Notes: generated from the letters alone by a model not told the origin. Positions 1-9,929 are shown, counted from the stretch's first letter. The stretch is DNA of 64,000 nt from Actinopolymorpha singaporensis (GCF_900104745.1 NZ_LT629732.1:2219981-2283980), one strand, 5' to 3'. Made by a program: numbers and translations.

Positions 1-2481
1 CACCTCTGCCGGCCCCAGTCCGGCCAGTACCCGCTGCAGGTCCGGAACGCTCCAGGGGCGGTAGGTGGCCCGCAGGCCGCGGCTGGTGCCGTTGGCTCCG
101 CCGAGATCCACCTCGACGGTCAGCGGATCCAGCGTGATCACCCGGAGGCCCTCGTCCGCGGCCAGCACCCTGTTCGCCGGCACCCCGACGCTGATCCACA
201 CCTTCCCCGCGGCCCGGGTCGGATCGGACACCGCGAGCGCGACCTCCTCGTCACCTTCCTGCACCACCACACCGGCCGGCGCTCTGGTGGACACGATCGA
301 CGCCGCACCGAGAGCCCACAGGTTCACGCCGAGCACACCGGCGTTCAGCGCTCGTACGGCCTGGACGCGGGAGGTGTTCGCGACCACCGCGGTCCCGGGC
401 CGTTCGGCGTACCGTCTGGTCGTCTCCGCGTCGGCGGTCGGCAGCAGGACGTAGGAGTACGCCGCCTGGTCGGGATCCACGCCGTGGTCGAGCCAGAGGG
501 TGAAGTAGTCGCGGGGGAGCGGGGTGTCGTCCTTCCAGGATGGGTGCTGGGTGATGTCGGACCAGCGGCCCACCCGGTGCTCGCGTTTCAGGTGCGCCTT
601 GACGCCATGGGGGAAGACGTACCCGCCCGTCCCGGCGAGGTGGACCCACCGGGCGGCCGGCACGGTGGTCTGCTCGCCGAGCCCGGGCACCGCGGTCGTG
701 CCGTTCACCACCACCGCCTCGGTCCCGGTCGCCAGCCGGCGGTTCTCCACCACCGTCTCCACCCGGCGGCCGTCGTGCGCGGTGATGCCGGTGCCCAGCG
801 CGACCACCTCGTCGTCGAAGCAGAACCATGACCTTCGCGACACCAGCGAACAGCCCTGCGACGCGAGCCACATCCCCACCGCGGTGTAGCGGTCGGCGAG
901 CGTGGTGCCGCCCACCCAGTCCTGCGGGTTGAGGTAGCCGCGGCCCTCCATCGGCCGGCGTTCACGCACGTCCACCGTCGTGCCGGGAATCCGGTAGGGG
1001 TCCACCGTGGGCCAGAACCCGTCGTTGTAGTGGTCGATCTGGTGGTCGTAGAGGTAGGTGGCGCCGTCCGCGGTGAGCCAGCCGCGGAGGTTCTCGTCGT
1101 TGATGGACTCGAAGTTCGCGATCCGCCGGGAGCACATCGAGATGCCGTACGCCCAGTTCGTACGCCGGTGCACCACCCGGTCCATGGCGGCGAAGACGTG
1201 GCTGGTCACCAGAGGTCCACGCCGGGGTACGGACTCGTCGGCGAGGAGCGTGCGCGCCTGCAGGAGAGCCGGGACGCTGCGACCGGCCAGCGGGTCGTCC
1301 TGGGTGTCGGCCAGGATCCACTCCTTGAGCATCGGCCCGAGCCAGGCGCTGGTCTCCGCCGGCGCGGCCACCCACAGGCCGAGGGCGGCGTCGACCGCGG
1401 CGTGCCCGGCGTGGTGGTCCTGTTCGTTGTGGCGGGCGATGACCCGGCCGCTGGCCATGTCCATCAGCCCGCCGTGCCAGATCAGCGGGTCGTAGGCGTC
1501 CCGGATCCACTCGTAGACGATGGGGTCGCTGACCGCGAACGGCGTCCCCGCGACCCGCTGGAAGATCCCCGGCAGCGTCGCCAGCAGGCTGACGCCGTAG
1601 GAGCCGTTGTAGGGGTAGTAGTCGTGCTGGATGAACGACCCGTCGCGGTGGAAGCCGTCGCCTGAGTCGGCGTACGACATCACCGGTGCCAACCCGTCCA
1701 CCCCTAGCCGCACCGCGGCGGCGTCCCCGGCGAGGATGCCGCGGCCGACGACCACGTCGGCGGTGAGCACCCGGTTGGCCGCGGTGGCGATGGGCTCGGG
1801 CGTGTAGTTGGCCACCGCCCGGGTGTAGGCCCCGATCCGGTCCGCGCTCAGGTCGTCGTACACCAGCATCGCGGCGAGGTTGAAGCTCTGCGGCCCCGAG
1901 ATCATCCACTCGTACCAGTTGCCGATGATCTGCCCGTCCTCGCGGTAGTAGTGCGCGACCATCCAGTCCATCGCGGCGATCACGTCGGCGAGCAGCTTCG
2001 GGTCGCCGTGAGTGTCGATGCCGGGGGTGGCCCAGCCGAGGGCCATCCGGGACAGCCGGCCGAACGAGATCGAGATGGCGAACGAGATCTGCACGTCGAG
2101 CCGGGCGTCCGGCCACAGGAACGCCCGGTCCGCCCCGGTTTCCATCGTCGACCACCACTGGTGGGTTTCCGCGGCGAGCCGTGCGAGTCCGGGGGCGATC
2201 GCCGGGTCCGCCGGGTCGTAGTCGCTGCCCACGTAGCCCGCCCGCCACTGGGCGCGCATCCGGGCGAAGTCGTCCCCGGCGGCGGACGGCGCGATGCCTG
2301 CGGCTGTGACGGCCGCGACGGTGGCCGCGGCCCTCTCTGCCGGGGTGGTGCCGGCCCGGGCCGGGTGAGCGCTCACCAGGCCCGCCAGGCCCGTACCGGC
2401 GAGGAGCGCACCGAGGTGGAGCGCGTGCCGTCGGGACAAGGGGAGGGGCTGGGGACTCTCGGGGTTTCCCGCGTCGTTCAA
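1..2481 (-). CDS. Secreted polysaccharide lyase family 8 protein (hyaluronate/chondroitin/xanthan lyase type), C-terminus off the window
   Basis: About 827 residues are visible and the C-terminal end is beyond the left edge. The N-terminus has a twin-arginine signal (SRRHAL, a hydrophobic stretch, then an AxA-like site), so export by Tat is likely. PL8 signatures follow: NWYEW near residue 188, TAANRV with Asn236, and DGSFIQH with His286 and PYNGSYG with Tyr295. The Asn-His-Tyr spacing of 50 and 9 residues equals that of the catalytic triad I recall from pneumococcal hyaluronate lyase. Later PL8 blocks (an ANFESIN segment, DPYRIPGTT) are also present. The start is TTG, chosen because it precedes the signal peptide and has GGAG about 8 nt upstream. 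Family members cleave uronic-acid polymers by beta-elimination; the actual substrate cannot be read here. Confidence 0.93.
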   Translation of the reverse strand, partial: MNDAGNPESPQPLPLSRRHALHLGALLAGTGLAGLVSAHPARAGTTPAERAAATVAAVTAAGIAPSAAGDDFARMRAQWRAGYVGSDYDPADPAIAPGLARLAAETHQWWSTMETGADRAFLWPDARLDVQISFAISISFGRLSRMALGWATPGIDTHGDPKLLADVIAAMDWMVAHYYREDGQIIGNWYEWMISGPQSFNLAAMLVYDDLSADRIGAYTRAVANYTPEPIATAANRVLTADVVVGRGILAGDAAAVRLGVDGLAPVMSYADSGDGFHRDGSFIQHDYYPYNGSYGVSLLATLPGIFQRVAGTPFAVSDPIVYEWIRDAYDPLIWHGGLMDMASGRVIARHNEQDHHAGHAAVDAALGLWVAAPAETSAWLGPMLKEWILADTQDDPLAGRSVPALLQARTLLADESVPRRGPLVTSHVFAAMDRVVHRRTNWAYGISMCSRRIANFESINDENLRGWLTADGATYLYDHQIDHYNDGFWPTVDPYRIPGTTVDVRERRPMEGRGYLNPQDWVGGTTLADRYTAVGMWLASQGCSLVSRRSWFCFDDEVVALGTGITAHDGRRVETVVENRRLATGTEAVVVNGTTAVPGLGEQTTVPAARWVHLAGTGGYVFPHGVKAHLKREHRVGRWSDITQHPSWKDDTPLPRDYFTLWLDHGVDPDQAAYSYVLLPTADAETTRRYAERPGTAVVANTSRVQAVRALNAGVLGVNLWALGAASIVSTRAPAGVVVQEGDEEVALAVSDPTRAAGKVWISVGVPANRVLAADEGLRVITLDPLTVEVDLGGANGTSRGLRATYRPWSVPDLQRVLAGLGPAEV

Positions 2482-2560
2482 GGTCGGTCTCCGTTCGTCG
2501 TTCGGAGCGGCGGCGGGGAAGGCGCGACCTTCGTGTCTAGGCCCGAATCAGTACAAAGTG

Positions 2561-2591
2561 AAGAAAAACCGGTGAGATCGGTCGTCCGGTT
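2561..2591 (-). terminator. Rho-independent terminator after mutY
   Basis: On the minus strand an AACCGG/CCGGTT stem with a 13-nt loop is followed by TTTTTCTT. It lies directly after the mutY stop codon and ahead of the polysaccharide lyase gene. It is one of few signals in this window with a real U-tract. Confidence 0.65.
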
Positions 2592-2595
2592 GCCG

Positions 2596-3498
2596 TCAGG
2601 GCGTGGGTGGGAACACCGGCGCACTGACCGGGAGCCGGAACGTCCCGTCTGCCAGCGGCTCGACCAGCCCGTCGGCGACCAGCGTGTCGAGGGCGCGTTC
2701 GCGCTGCGGCGCCGCGGACCAGGCGGCGTCCAGGTCGGCTCGGGTGACCGGCCCGCTGGCCTCGCGCAGCACCCGCAGCAACCGGCCCCGGCACTGCCGG
2801 TCGGTTCCGTCGTAGGACTGCCGGCGGCGGGGCGGTCCGTCGTACGCCGGCTGTCCGGCAAGCCGCCACGCACAGCGGCGCCGGATCGGGCAGTCCGCGC
2901 ACCGCGGACCTGCGGCCGTGCACACCAGGGCGCCGAGTTCCATCGTGGCCACCGCCCACCGGGCGGCGGTCGCGGGTTCGTCGGGCAGCAGGGCGAGCGC
3001 GGTCCGGCGCTCGGCGGCGGTGGTCGCCGTGGGCGGGTACTGCACGCCGTCGACGGCCCGGGCGAACACCCGGCGCACGTTGGTGTCCAGGACGACGTGC
3101 CGGCGGCCGAACGCGAACGAAGCGACCGCGGCGGCGGTGTAGTCGCCGATGCCGGGCAGGTCACGCAGCTCGTCGTAGTCGGCGGGTACGTCGCCGCCGT
3201 GCCGCCGGCTGATCGTGGTCGCGGCGGCGTGCAGTCGCAACGCGCGGCGCGGGTAGCCGAGCCGGCCCCACTGGCGTACCGCCTCACCGGGCTCGTCCGC
3301 GGCCTGCGCGGTCGGCGTGGGCCAGCGATCGAGCCACGCGGCGTGTGCGGGGAGCACCCTGCTCACCGGTGTCTGCTGCAGCATCACCTCGCTGACCAGC
3401 ACCGACCACGGCGAGGCGTCCGGACGGCGCCAGGGAAGGTCACGGGCGTTGGTGGCGTACCACGCGAGAACGGGCGTGTGCAGCGGTGACTTCGGCAT
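2596..3498 (-). CDS. mutY: A/G-specific adenine DNA glycosylase MutY
   Basis: A 300-residue protein that removes adenine mispaired with 8-oxoguanine in base-excision repair. SEVMLQQT carries the catalytic Glu37, LPGIGDYTA is the helix-hairpin-helix, and VVLDTNVRR carries the catalytic Asp138. The C-x6-C-x2-C-x5-C array (CTAAGPRCADCPIRRRC) binds the 4Fe-4S cluster. The C-terminal 8-oxoG-reading domain is short compared with the roughly 350-residue E. coli enzyme. The ATG at 3498 is used because homology begins there; the frame stays open upstream without recognisable content. The gene is divergent from the membrane protein at 3628 and close to disA. Confidence 0.95.
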   Translation of the reverse strand: MPKSPLHTPVLAWYATNARDLPWRRPDASPWSVLVSEVMLQQTPVSRVLPAHAAWLDRWPTPTAQAADEPGEAVRQWGRLGYPRRALRLHAAATTISRRHGGDVPADYDELRDLPGIGDYTAAAVASFAFGRRHVVLDTNVRRVFARAVDGVQYPPTATTAAERRTALALLPDEPATAARWAVATMELGALVCTAAGPRCADCPIRRRCAWRLAGQPAYDGPPRRRQSYDGTDRQCRGRLLRVLREASGPVTRADLDAAWSAAPQRERALDTLVADGLVEPLADGTFRLPVSAPVFPPTP

Positions 3499-3627
3499 GG
3501 CGGTTCCGATCCTGCCACGGGGCCGGGACCGTACCCGGCAGCCGTACATGGTCACGGCGGCGCGGCACATGGTGTCGGCGCGGCGTGGGAACCCGGACAT
3601 CCGGCGGCGGGCAGTTAGCCTCCGCCT

Positions 3628-4380
3628 ATGATCCGCCCGCTGCTGCGTCCCGTCGGGCCGTTGCCTGCTTCGGCGTACTGGCTTCGGCGGGGTGTCCTGC
3701 TCGCCGTCGTCGTTGCGCTGGTGTGGGCGCTCGTGGCGTTGTTCACGCCGGACGGGCCGAGTCGTGGGACCGCGCAGGGCGCGGCGACGGCCAGTCCCAC
3801 GCCGTCGCAGGACCCGACGATCGAGCCAACCAGCGCCGCTGACAAGGGCGGGCCGGTGGGGCGTTCGCCGGCGTCGACCGGCAAACCGTCCGAGACTCCC
3901 TCGCCGTCGCCGACTGCCTCGACGTCTCCGACGCCGTCGAAGACACCGACCCCCGAGTCCAGCCCGAAGCCGACGCCCGGCGGGTCCGCCCGGCCGGTTG
4001 CCTGTGAGCCGGGCACGCTCGGCGTCGAGGCCGAGGTGACCCAGAGTCCGGTCGAGGCCGGCAAGCCGGTGGTGGTCACGGTGCGACTGCTCAACAGCGG
4101 GTCGGACCCGTGCAGGCTGACGATCGACTCCAGTACGCTGCGCGTGCTCGTCACCTCCGGCAGCGACCACATCTGGGACACGGCGGACTGCCGCGGTCTG
4201 CCCGAGGTGCCGGTCGTCCTGAAGGCGAAGGAGCAGCGCAACCTGACCGTGCGGTGGCCGGGGGTGCGCTCCCGTGAGGGCTGCCCGAGCGGGCAACCCG
4301 CGGCGAAGCCTGGCTACTACGCAGCGGACGTCACCGTCGGCGGGGTGGGTCCGGTCCGCACGCGGTTCCGGCTGAGCTAG
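3628..4380 (+). CDS. Single-pass membrane protein with Pro/Ser/Thr linker and extracytoplasmic beta-sandwich-like domain
   Basis: A 250-residue protein. Residues about 20-40 form one membrane segment, followed by a low-complexity Pro/Ser/Thr linker (about 45-120). A C-terminal domain of about 125 residues has three or four Cys (SDPC, TADC, EGC) and alternating hydrophobic strands, resembling an Ig-like or BsuPI-type fold. It sits between mutY and disA, the place where mycobacteria carry a conserved membrane protein (Rv3587c, from memory). A TAGCCT hexamer ends 6 nt before the ATG, so the mRNA may be leaderless. The function is unknown; the fold call is inference. Confidence 0.8.
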   Translation: MIRPLLRPVGPLPASAYWLRRGVLLAVVVALVWALVALFTPDGPSRGTAQGAATASPTPSQDPTIEPTSAADKGGPVGRSPASTGKPSETPSPSPTASTSPTPSKTPTPESSPKPTPGGSARPVACEPGTLGVEAEVTQSPVEAGKPVVVTVRLLNSGSDPCRLTIDSSTLRVLVTSGSDHIWDTADCRGLPEVPVVLKAKEQRNLTVRWPGVRSREGCPSGQPAAKPGYYAADVTVGGVGPVRTRFRLS

Positions 4381-4450
4381 GCCCGACCTGGTGGCACCGC
4401 TGCCGTCCGGCCCTGCGCCGACCGGTTCCTGAGATTGCCCCGACGCGCTC

Positions 4451-4480
4451 GTGACACTACGGGCGCGGGGGTACTAGCGT
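4451..4480 (+). promoter_or_regulatory. Probable housekeeping promoter for the Gfo/Idh gene
   Basis: GTGACA (4451-4456) and TAGCGT (4475-4480) are separated by 18 nt, a good match to the actinobacterial principal sigma consensus. Transcription would begin near 4487, leaving a leader of about 125 nt before the ATG at 4613. Confidence 0.55.
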
Positions 4481-4612
4481 GCCATCAGCGCCTGCACGTA
4501 ATCGCCTGTCGTTACGTCGTTCCGCACAGCTTTGCGCAACTCGCTCAGGGGTGGGGGGACTTCTCGGCGAGCGGCGCGCATCGGTCGGGTACAACGAACG
4601 GAGTGGCACAGC

Positions 4613-5773
4613 ATGGCGGACCTTGCGATCGGCGTGATCGGCTACGGGCTGCGGGGCAGTCTGGCACGGCACGCGCACCGGCCCGGTGAAGGCTCGAGGC
4701 TGGTCGCGGTGTACGACCCGGACGTCGCGGCGCACCAGCGGTTCCGCGAGGCGTTCGGCTCGGACGTCGCCGCCACGACCGACCTTGACGAGTTCCTCAA
4801 ACTCGACCTCGACGCGGCGTTCGTGCTCAGCCCCGACTTCCTGCACGAGGAGCACGCCCTCGCCCTGCTCGACGCCGGCATCCCGGTCTACCTCGAGAAG
4901 CCGATGGCGATCACCACCGAGGGCTGCGACCGTCTGCTGCGGGCCGCACAGCAGAAGGGCGGCCGCCTCTACCTCGGCCACAACATGCGGCACATGCCGT
5001 TCGTCCGGGAGATGAAGAAGCTGATCGACTCCGGCGCGATCGGTGAGCCGAAGGTCGCGTGGTGCCGGCACTTCGTCGGCAACGGCGGCGACTTCTACTT
5101 CGGCGACTGGCACGCCGAGCGCAAGTACGGCACCAGCCTGCTGCTGCAGAAGGGCGCGCACGATCTCGACGTCCTGCACTGGCTGTGCGGCTCCTACGCC
5201 AGCGAGGTCACCGCGATGGGCGACCGGATGGTCTACAGCGCCGACCAGGGCGGCGAGGAGGACCCGTGGTGGCAGGGCGAGCGCAACCTCAAGCGCTGGC
5301 CGCCCAAGTCCCTCACGGGCCTCAACCCGAAGATGGACGTCGAGGACGTCTCGATGATGACGATGCGGCTGCAGAACGGCATTCTCGCGTCGTACGAGCA
5401 GTGCCACTTCACACCCGACTACTGGCGCAACTACACGATCATCGGCACCGAGGGCCGGATCGAGAACTTCGGCAACGGCGAGCCCGGCACCGTGATCCGG
5501 TTGTGGAACCAGCGTCACGACTACGCCGCCCAGGGCGACCACGAGGTGTCCCTCGGCGAGGAGACCGGCGGCCACGGCGGCGCCGACCCGCGGATCGTGG
5601 CGGAGTTCCTGCGCTACGTCCGTGAGGGCGGCCAGACCGACACCTCGCCGGTGGCCGCGCGGTACGCGGTGGCGGCCGGCTGCGCGGGTGCGGAGTCGCT
5701 GCGGTCGGGGAGCAGGCCGGTACGCGTGCCCGAGGTCGACCCGCAGGTCACGGCGTACTTCGACCAGGCCTGA
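4613..5773 (+). CDS. Gfo/Idh/MocA family NAD(P)-dependent oxidoreductase
   Basis: A 386-residue protein. The N-terminal Rossmann fold has IGVIGYGLRG, VAVYDPD as the second strand, and the family EKPMA motif with the cofactor-contacting Lys. A C-terminal alpha/beta domain of the GFO_IDH_MocA_C type follows, with KGAHDLDVLHWL supplying the usual His/Asp catalytic pair. The start is the ATG with GGAG at 4600-4603; an upstream in-frame ATG at 4532 adds only unrelated sequence. Such enzymes oxidise or reduce sugars, inositols or glycosides. The nearby rhamnosidase and PL8 genes suggest a sugar substrate, which is inference. Confidence 0.93.
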   Translation: MADLAIGVIGYGLRGSLARHAHRPGEGSRLVAVYDPDVAAHQRFREAFGSDVAATTDLDEFLKLDLDAAFVLSPDFLHEEHALALLDAGIPVYLEKPMAITTEGCDRLLRAAQQKGGRLYLGHNMRHMPFVREMKKLIDSGAIGEPKVAWCRHFVGNGGDFYFGDWHAERKYGTSLLLQKGAHDLDVLHWLCGSYASEVTAMGDRMVYSADQGGEEDPWWQGERNLKRWPPKSLTGLNPKMDVEDVSMMTMRLQNGILASYEQCHFTPDYWRNYTIIGTEGRIENFGNGEPGTVIRLWNQRHDYAAQGDHEVSLGEETGGHGGADPRIVAEFLRYVREGGQTDTSPVAARYAVAAGCAGAESLRSGSRPVRVPEVDPQVTAYFDQA

Positions 5774-5815
5774 CGTCGGGGTCGCTCGGGTCGCACTCTC
5801 GAACGAGCTCCGAAG

Positions 5816-5855
5816 CGCCGCCGGCCGGACAGCACAGGATGTTCGGCCGGCGGCG
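5816..5855. terminator. Bidirectional terminator hairpin between Gfo/Idh gene and disA
   Basis: A perfect 12-bp inverted repeat (5816-5827 with 5844-5855), extendable by about 4 weaker pairs. It lies between the convergent ends of the Gfo/Idh gene and disA. There is no U-tract. Confidence 0.7.
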
Positions 5856-5857
5856 GT

Positions 5858-6943
5858 TCAGACGTAGCGTTCGAGGATGCTCGACTCGGCCAGCCGGGAC
5901 AGGCCCTCGCGGACCGAACGCGCGCGGTTCTCGCCGACCCCGCCGACGGCCTGCAGGTCGTCGATGCTGGCGGCGAGCAGCTTCTGCAGGCTGCCGAAGT
6001 GGTCGACCAGCCGGTCGATGACCGTGCCCGGGAGCCGCGGCACCTTCGCCAGCAGGCGGTAGCCGCGCGGGCTGACCGCGGCGTCCAGGGTGTCGCCGCC
6101 GTGGCCCAGCGCACGGGCCACTGCACCGACGTCGAGTAGCTCGGAGGCGGACAGGGCGTCGAGGTCCTCCAGCGCCTCGTCGACGGTGCGTACGCGCCGG
6201 CCGGGGACCTGGGGGAGGTAGTCGCGGGCGACGAGGTTGCGTTCGGGGTCGACCCCGGCGACGAGTTCGTCGAGTTGAAGCGACAGCAGCCGGCCGTCGA
6301 CGCCCAGCTCGACGACGTACCCGTGGATCTCGTTGGCGATCCGGCGGACCATCTCCAGTCGCTGCGCCACCTGGGCGACGTCGCGGACGGTCACGAGGTC
6401 CTCGATCTCCAGCGCGGAGAGCGTGCCGGACACCTCGTCGAGGCGAAGCTTGTAGCGCTCCAGGGTGGCCAGGGCCTGATTGGCGCGGGACAGGATCTGC
6501 CCGGTGTCCTCCAGGACGTACCGGATGTCGTCGACGTACAGGCCGATGATCCGCATCGACTGCGACACCGACACCACCGGGAAGCCGGTCTGCTTGGCGA
6601 CGCGCTCGGCGGTCCGGTGCCGGGTGCCGGTCTCGACCGTCGGAATGGAGGGGTCGGGCATCAGGTGGACGGCGGCCCGGACGATGCGTGTGCACTCGCG
6701 GTCGACGACGATCGCGCCGTCCATCTTGGCGAGCTCGCGCAGTCCGGTGGCGCTGAACTCCACGTCGAGGGTGAACCCGCCGGTGCACAGGCTTTCCACC
6801 GTACGGTCGTGTCCGAGGACGATGAGCGCGCCCGTGCGCCCCCGGAGGACACGCTCGAGCCCGTCGCGCAGAGAGGTACCTGGCGCGACCGCGGCGAGCG
6901 TGGCCCGGAACTTCGCGTCCGGGCTCTTGTCACTTGCAGCCAC
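5858..6943 (-). CDS. disA: DNA integrity scanning diadenylate cyclase DisA
   Basis: A 361-residue protein that makes c-di-AMP from two ATP and slides on DNA, pausing at branched structures. The N-terminal DAC domain has MDGAIVVD (Asp75-Gly-Ala) and GTRHRTAER (residues 106-114), the two catalytic motifs. A long helical spine and a C-terminal helix-hairpin-helix ([15 protein letters not shown]) follow. The length fits the family. The GTG start has AGGAG 4-5 nt upstream; the frame is open upstream but lacks homology. RadA, which is known to modulate DisA in mycobacteria, is encoded nearby at 10048-11496, with the rhamnosidase gene in between. Confidence 0.96.
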   Translation of the reverse strand: MAASDKSPDAKFRATLAAVAPGTSLRDGLERVLRGRTGALIVLGHDRTVESLCTGGFTLDVEFSATGLRELAKMDGAIVVDRECTRIVRAAVHLMPDPSIPTVETGTRHRTAERVAKQTGFPVVSVSQSMRIIGLYVDDIRYVLEDTGQILSRANQALATLERYKLRLDEVSGTLSALEIEDLVTVRDVAQVAQRLEMVRRIANEIHGYVVELGVDGRLLSLQLDELVAGVDPERNLVARDYLPQVPGRRVRTVDEALEDLDALSASELLDVGAVARALGHGGDTLDAAVSPRGYRLLAKVPRLPGTVIDRLVDHFGSLQKLLAASIDDLQAVGGVGENRARSVREGLSRLAESSILERYV

Positions 6944-7241
6944 AACTCTCCTGGGATGGTCAGCTTGCTCGGCAGCAAAGTCTACGGTCCCGGAATCCGG
7001 GATGCGCCACGCGCCATGCTCTGGTCCCCGACGCGGAATCGCCCGATCGGACGTCGAAGCCGGCACGGCCAGCCCCGGGATCGCTGGATGTGACCGCTTG
7101 CGGACGGTGTGGCGCTGGCTGGGTATAGGCAGATCGGGTGTGACACGCAATTGTGGTGCAGTCCGTCCCCGTTGGCGCGGTGTTCCCGGTAATTGGCGGG
7201 TCCGCGCCGGCTTCGCCGAACCCTAGTGGAGTACGCCCCGC
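6944..7241. other. Divergent intergenic region disA / rhamnosidase
   Basis: No gene was seen. It holds the disA ribosome-binding site, a 6-bp hairpin (6988-7002, TCCCGG/CCGGGA) in the presumed disA leader, and a GGAG about 10 nt before the rhamnosidase ATG. The stretch around 7110-7190 is less GC-rich than its surroundings and is the likely promoter area. Confidence 0.5.
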
Positions 7242-9929
7242 ATGAGTGCCGCCAGTGCCACCGGTGTCCTGATCCCGCACACGCTTCGCACCGAGTACGC
7301 CGAGAACCCGCTCGGCGTGGAGGAACCCAGCCCGCGGCTGTCCTGGCTGCTCCGCCCGGTCCCGCAGGAGACGTCCGGTACCTCCGGCTCCGGCGCTTCT
7401 GGTTCCGGCGCGGCCGCCGCGGCCGCGACGCAGACCGCCTACCAGGTGATCGTGGCCACCGACCTGGCCGACCTGGACGCCGGCCGCGGACCGGTCTGGG
7501 ACTCCGGGCGGGTGGAGTCCGGGCGTACCGGCCAGGTGGAGTACGCCGGGCAGGCACTGGCCGCGGACACCGGACACTTGTGGACCGTCCGGGTCTGGGA
7601 CGGTTCCGGCGAGGTGTCGGACTGGGCCGAGCCGGCCACCTTCGTCACCGCGCCGGCGGGCGAGCAGGGCTGGGGAGGTGCGATGTGGATCGGGCAGGCC
7701 CAGGCCCTGCAGACCGACGGCCAGCCACCGGCACCCCTGCTGCGCAAGGCGTTCCGGCTGCCCACCGGCGATGTCGCGCATGCCCGCCTGCGCGTCAGCG
7801 GCCTCGGCTACGGCGAGTTCTTCCTGGACGGCGAGCGGATCGGCCGGTCGGTGCTCGACCCGGCGCCGACCAACTACGACGCGACCGTTCTCTACTCGAC
7901 GTACGACGTGACCGCCCAGGTCCGTGCCGGCGCCTCCGACACCGATCACGTGCTCGCCGCCGTGCTCGGCCGCGGCCGTTACGGAGATCCCACGCCGAAC
8001 GTGTGGTACTGGCAGAAGGCGCCCTGGTGGGACCACCCCAAGCTGCTGGCTCACCTGGCGGTGACCTACACCGACGGACGGGTCGTCCGGGTGGTCAGCG
8101 ACCTGACGTGGCGTGCCGTGGACGGACCCACCCGGTCGGACTCGTTGTACGCGGGCGAGCACTACGACGCGCGGCACGCCCGCCGTGGCTGGACCACCGT
8201 CGACTTCGACGACAGCGAATGGCCGGAGGTGGCGGCGGCGGCCCCGCCGCGCGGGCAGTTGCGCTCGCAGCAACAGGAGCCGATCGAGGTGATCGGGGAG
8301 ATTCCGCCGGTCGGGCTGGCCGAACCCCAGCCAGGTGTGTACGTCTACGACCTCGGCCAACAGCTCGCCGGGTGGGCACGGCTGCACGTCGCGGGCCCCG
8401 CCGGAACGATCGTACGAGTGCGGCACGGCGAGCGGCTGCTGCCCGACGGCACCGTCGACATCCGTCAAGTCCACATTGACGGCGACATCCAGACCGACTT
8501 CTTCACGCTGGCCGGAGAGGGCACGGAGGCGTTCGAACCCTCCTTCTCCTACAAGGGTTTCCAGTACGTCCAGATCGACGGGCACCCCGGCCGACCGGAG
8601 CTCGGTGACCTGCGCGGGGTGGTCGTGCACACCGCCGTCGCGTCCACCGCCGAGCTCGACACCGACCACCCGATCGTGAACCGGCTGCACACCGCGACCC
8701 GGTGGGCGGTGCTGAACAACCTGCACGGCATCCCCACCGACACGCCGGTGTTCGAGAAGAACGGCTGGACCGGTGACGCCCACCTCACCGCCGACGTCGC
8801 CGCCTACAACTTCCACATGCCACGCTTCTACACCAAGTGGCTGCAGGACTGGGTTGACGCGCAGTTGCCGAGCGGTGAATTCCCGCCGATCGTGCCGACT
8901 GCCGGCTGGGGCTACCACCACGACACCGAGGCCGGCATCGTCGGACCGATCCCGGCGTGGGACGTCGCGTACGTCGAGATCCCGTGGGTGATGTACCAGC
9001 ACTACGGCGACGAACGGATCCTGCGCCGGATCTACGACCCCGCTCGGCGTTACCTCGACTTCCTCGTCGACGGCTATCTGGACGACGACATCGTGCTCGC
9101 CGGCCTTGGCGACTGGTTGCCGCCGGGGTTCAACGGGATGCCGCCGGAGGGGCCGGGCGTCTACGAGACCGCGTACACGGTGCGGTTCGTGGATCTGCTC
9201 GGCCGGATCGCGCGGGTGGTCGGCCGGGAGGGCGACACCAAGGGGTACGCCGAACTCCGAGACCGGCTCGCCGCCGGCTTCGACCGCGCGTTCTACGACG
9301 CGGAGTCCGGGACCTACCACGGTGAACGCCCCACCGGCTACCGGCAGTCGGCCAACGTGGTCGCACTCGCCTTCGGCCTGGTCCCGCAGGGGAGGTACGA
9401 CCGGGTCCTGGACCGCTTGGTCGCCGACATCCACGACCGCGACGACCACCTGGACACCGGCGTCATCGGTACGAAGTTCCTGCTGCCGCTGCTCAGCCGC
9501 AACGGGCTGGCCGACCTGGCGTTCACCGTGGCGACGCAGCGGACGTACCCCGGTTACGGCTTCTGGATCGAGCAGGGCGCGACGTCGCTGTACGAGCACT
9601 GGCAGGCCGACTCGCGGTCCCGGAACCACCACTTCTTCGGCCACGTGGACCAGTGGTTCATCGAGGACCTGGTGGGGGTCACCCCAGCCGAGCCCGGCTT
9701 CACCCGGGTGCGGATGCGGCCGCTGCCGCCGACCGAACTCGGCCGGGCGCGAGTCCGTCTGGACACCGTGCGTGGACGCGTGGCCGCCGGTTGGGAACGT
9801 CGCGGCGCCGGCTACAGCGTCCGGGTCGACCTGCCTCCGGGGGTGACCGCCGAGGTGCACGTCCCCACGCCCGACGGCGGGCACCTGGTGGAGGAGTGCG
9901 GGCCGGGGAGCCACACCCTGGAGTCCTGA
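7242..9929 (+). CDS. GH78 alpha-L-rhamnosidase
   Basis: An 895-residue protein. An N-terminal fibronectin-like domain (about 10-150) carries a Gly/Ser/Ala-rich insertion. A Bac_rhamnosid_N sandwich follows (LRVSGLGYGEFFLDGERIG near 180), then the (alpha/alpha)6 catalytic barrel and a C-terminal beta domain. DTPVFEKNGWTGD gives Asp500, Glu505 and Asp512, the spacing of catalytic residues I recall for Bacillus RhaB (567, 572, 579). Glu785 in TSLYEHW is the likely general base. No signal peptide is visible, so it probably acts on imported rhamnosides in the cytoplasm. It is transcribed towards radA, with a strong hairpin between them. Confidence 0.95.
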   Translation: MSAASATGVLIPHTLRTEYAENPLGVEEPSPRLSWLLRPVPQETSGTSGSGASGSGAAAAAATQTAYQVIVATDLADLDAGRGPVWDSGRVESGRTGQVEYAGQALAADTGHLWTVRVWDGSGEVSDWAEPATFVTAPAGEQGWGGAMWIGQAQALQTDGQPPAPLLRKAFRLPTGDVAHARLRVSGLGYGEFFLDGERIGRSVLDPAPTNYDATVLYSTYDVTAQVRAGASDTDHVLAAVLGRGRYGDPTPNVWYWQKAPWWDHPKLLAHLAVTYTDGRVVRVVSDLTWRAVDGPTRSDSLYAGEHYDARHARRGWTTVDFDDSEWPEVAAAAPPRGQLRSQQQEPIEVIGEIPPVGLAEPQPGVYVYDLGQQLAGWARLHVAGPAGTIVRVRHGERLLPDGTVDIRQVHIDGDIQTDFFTLAGEGTEAFEPSFSYKGFQYVQIDGHPGRPELGDLRGVVVHTAVASTAELDTDHPIVNRLHTATRWAVLNNLHGIPTDTPVFEKNGWTGDAHLTADVAAYNFHMPRFYTKWLQDWVDAQLPSGEFPPIVPTAGWGYHHDTEAGIVGPIPAWDVAYVEIPWVMYQHYGDERILRRIYDPARRYLDFLVDGYLDDDIVLAGLGDWLPPGFNGMPPEGPGVYETAYTVRFVDLLGRIARVVGREGDTKGYAELRDRLAAGFDRAFYDAESGTYHGERPTGYRQSANVVALAFGLVPQGRYDRVLDRLVADIHDRDDHLDTGVIGTKFLLPLLSRNGLADLAFTVATQRTYPGYGFWIEQGATSLYEHWQADSRSRNHHFFGHVDQWFIEDLVGVTPAEPGFTRVRMRPLPPTELGRARVRLDTVRGRVAAGWERRGAGYSVRVDLPPGVTAEVHVPTPDGGHLVEECGPGSHTLES

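Noticed and set aside
962-2248. Long open frame of Arg/Gly/Pro-rich sequence on the minus strand
   Set aside because: It is an out-of-phase reading of the polysaccharide lyase gene, which has the PL8 motifs and signal peptide.
3499-4296. Upstream extension of the mutY frame
   Set aside because: The frame is open only because of high GC; MutY homology begins at the ATG at 3498, and the stretch is antisense to the membrane-protein gene.
6960-9914. 984-codon frame antisense to the rhamnosidase gene
   Set aside because: It is the mirror of a GC-rich gene; the plus strand has clear GH78 motifs and the antisense product has none.
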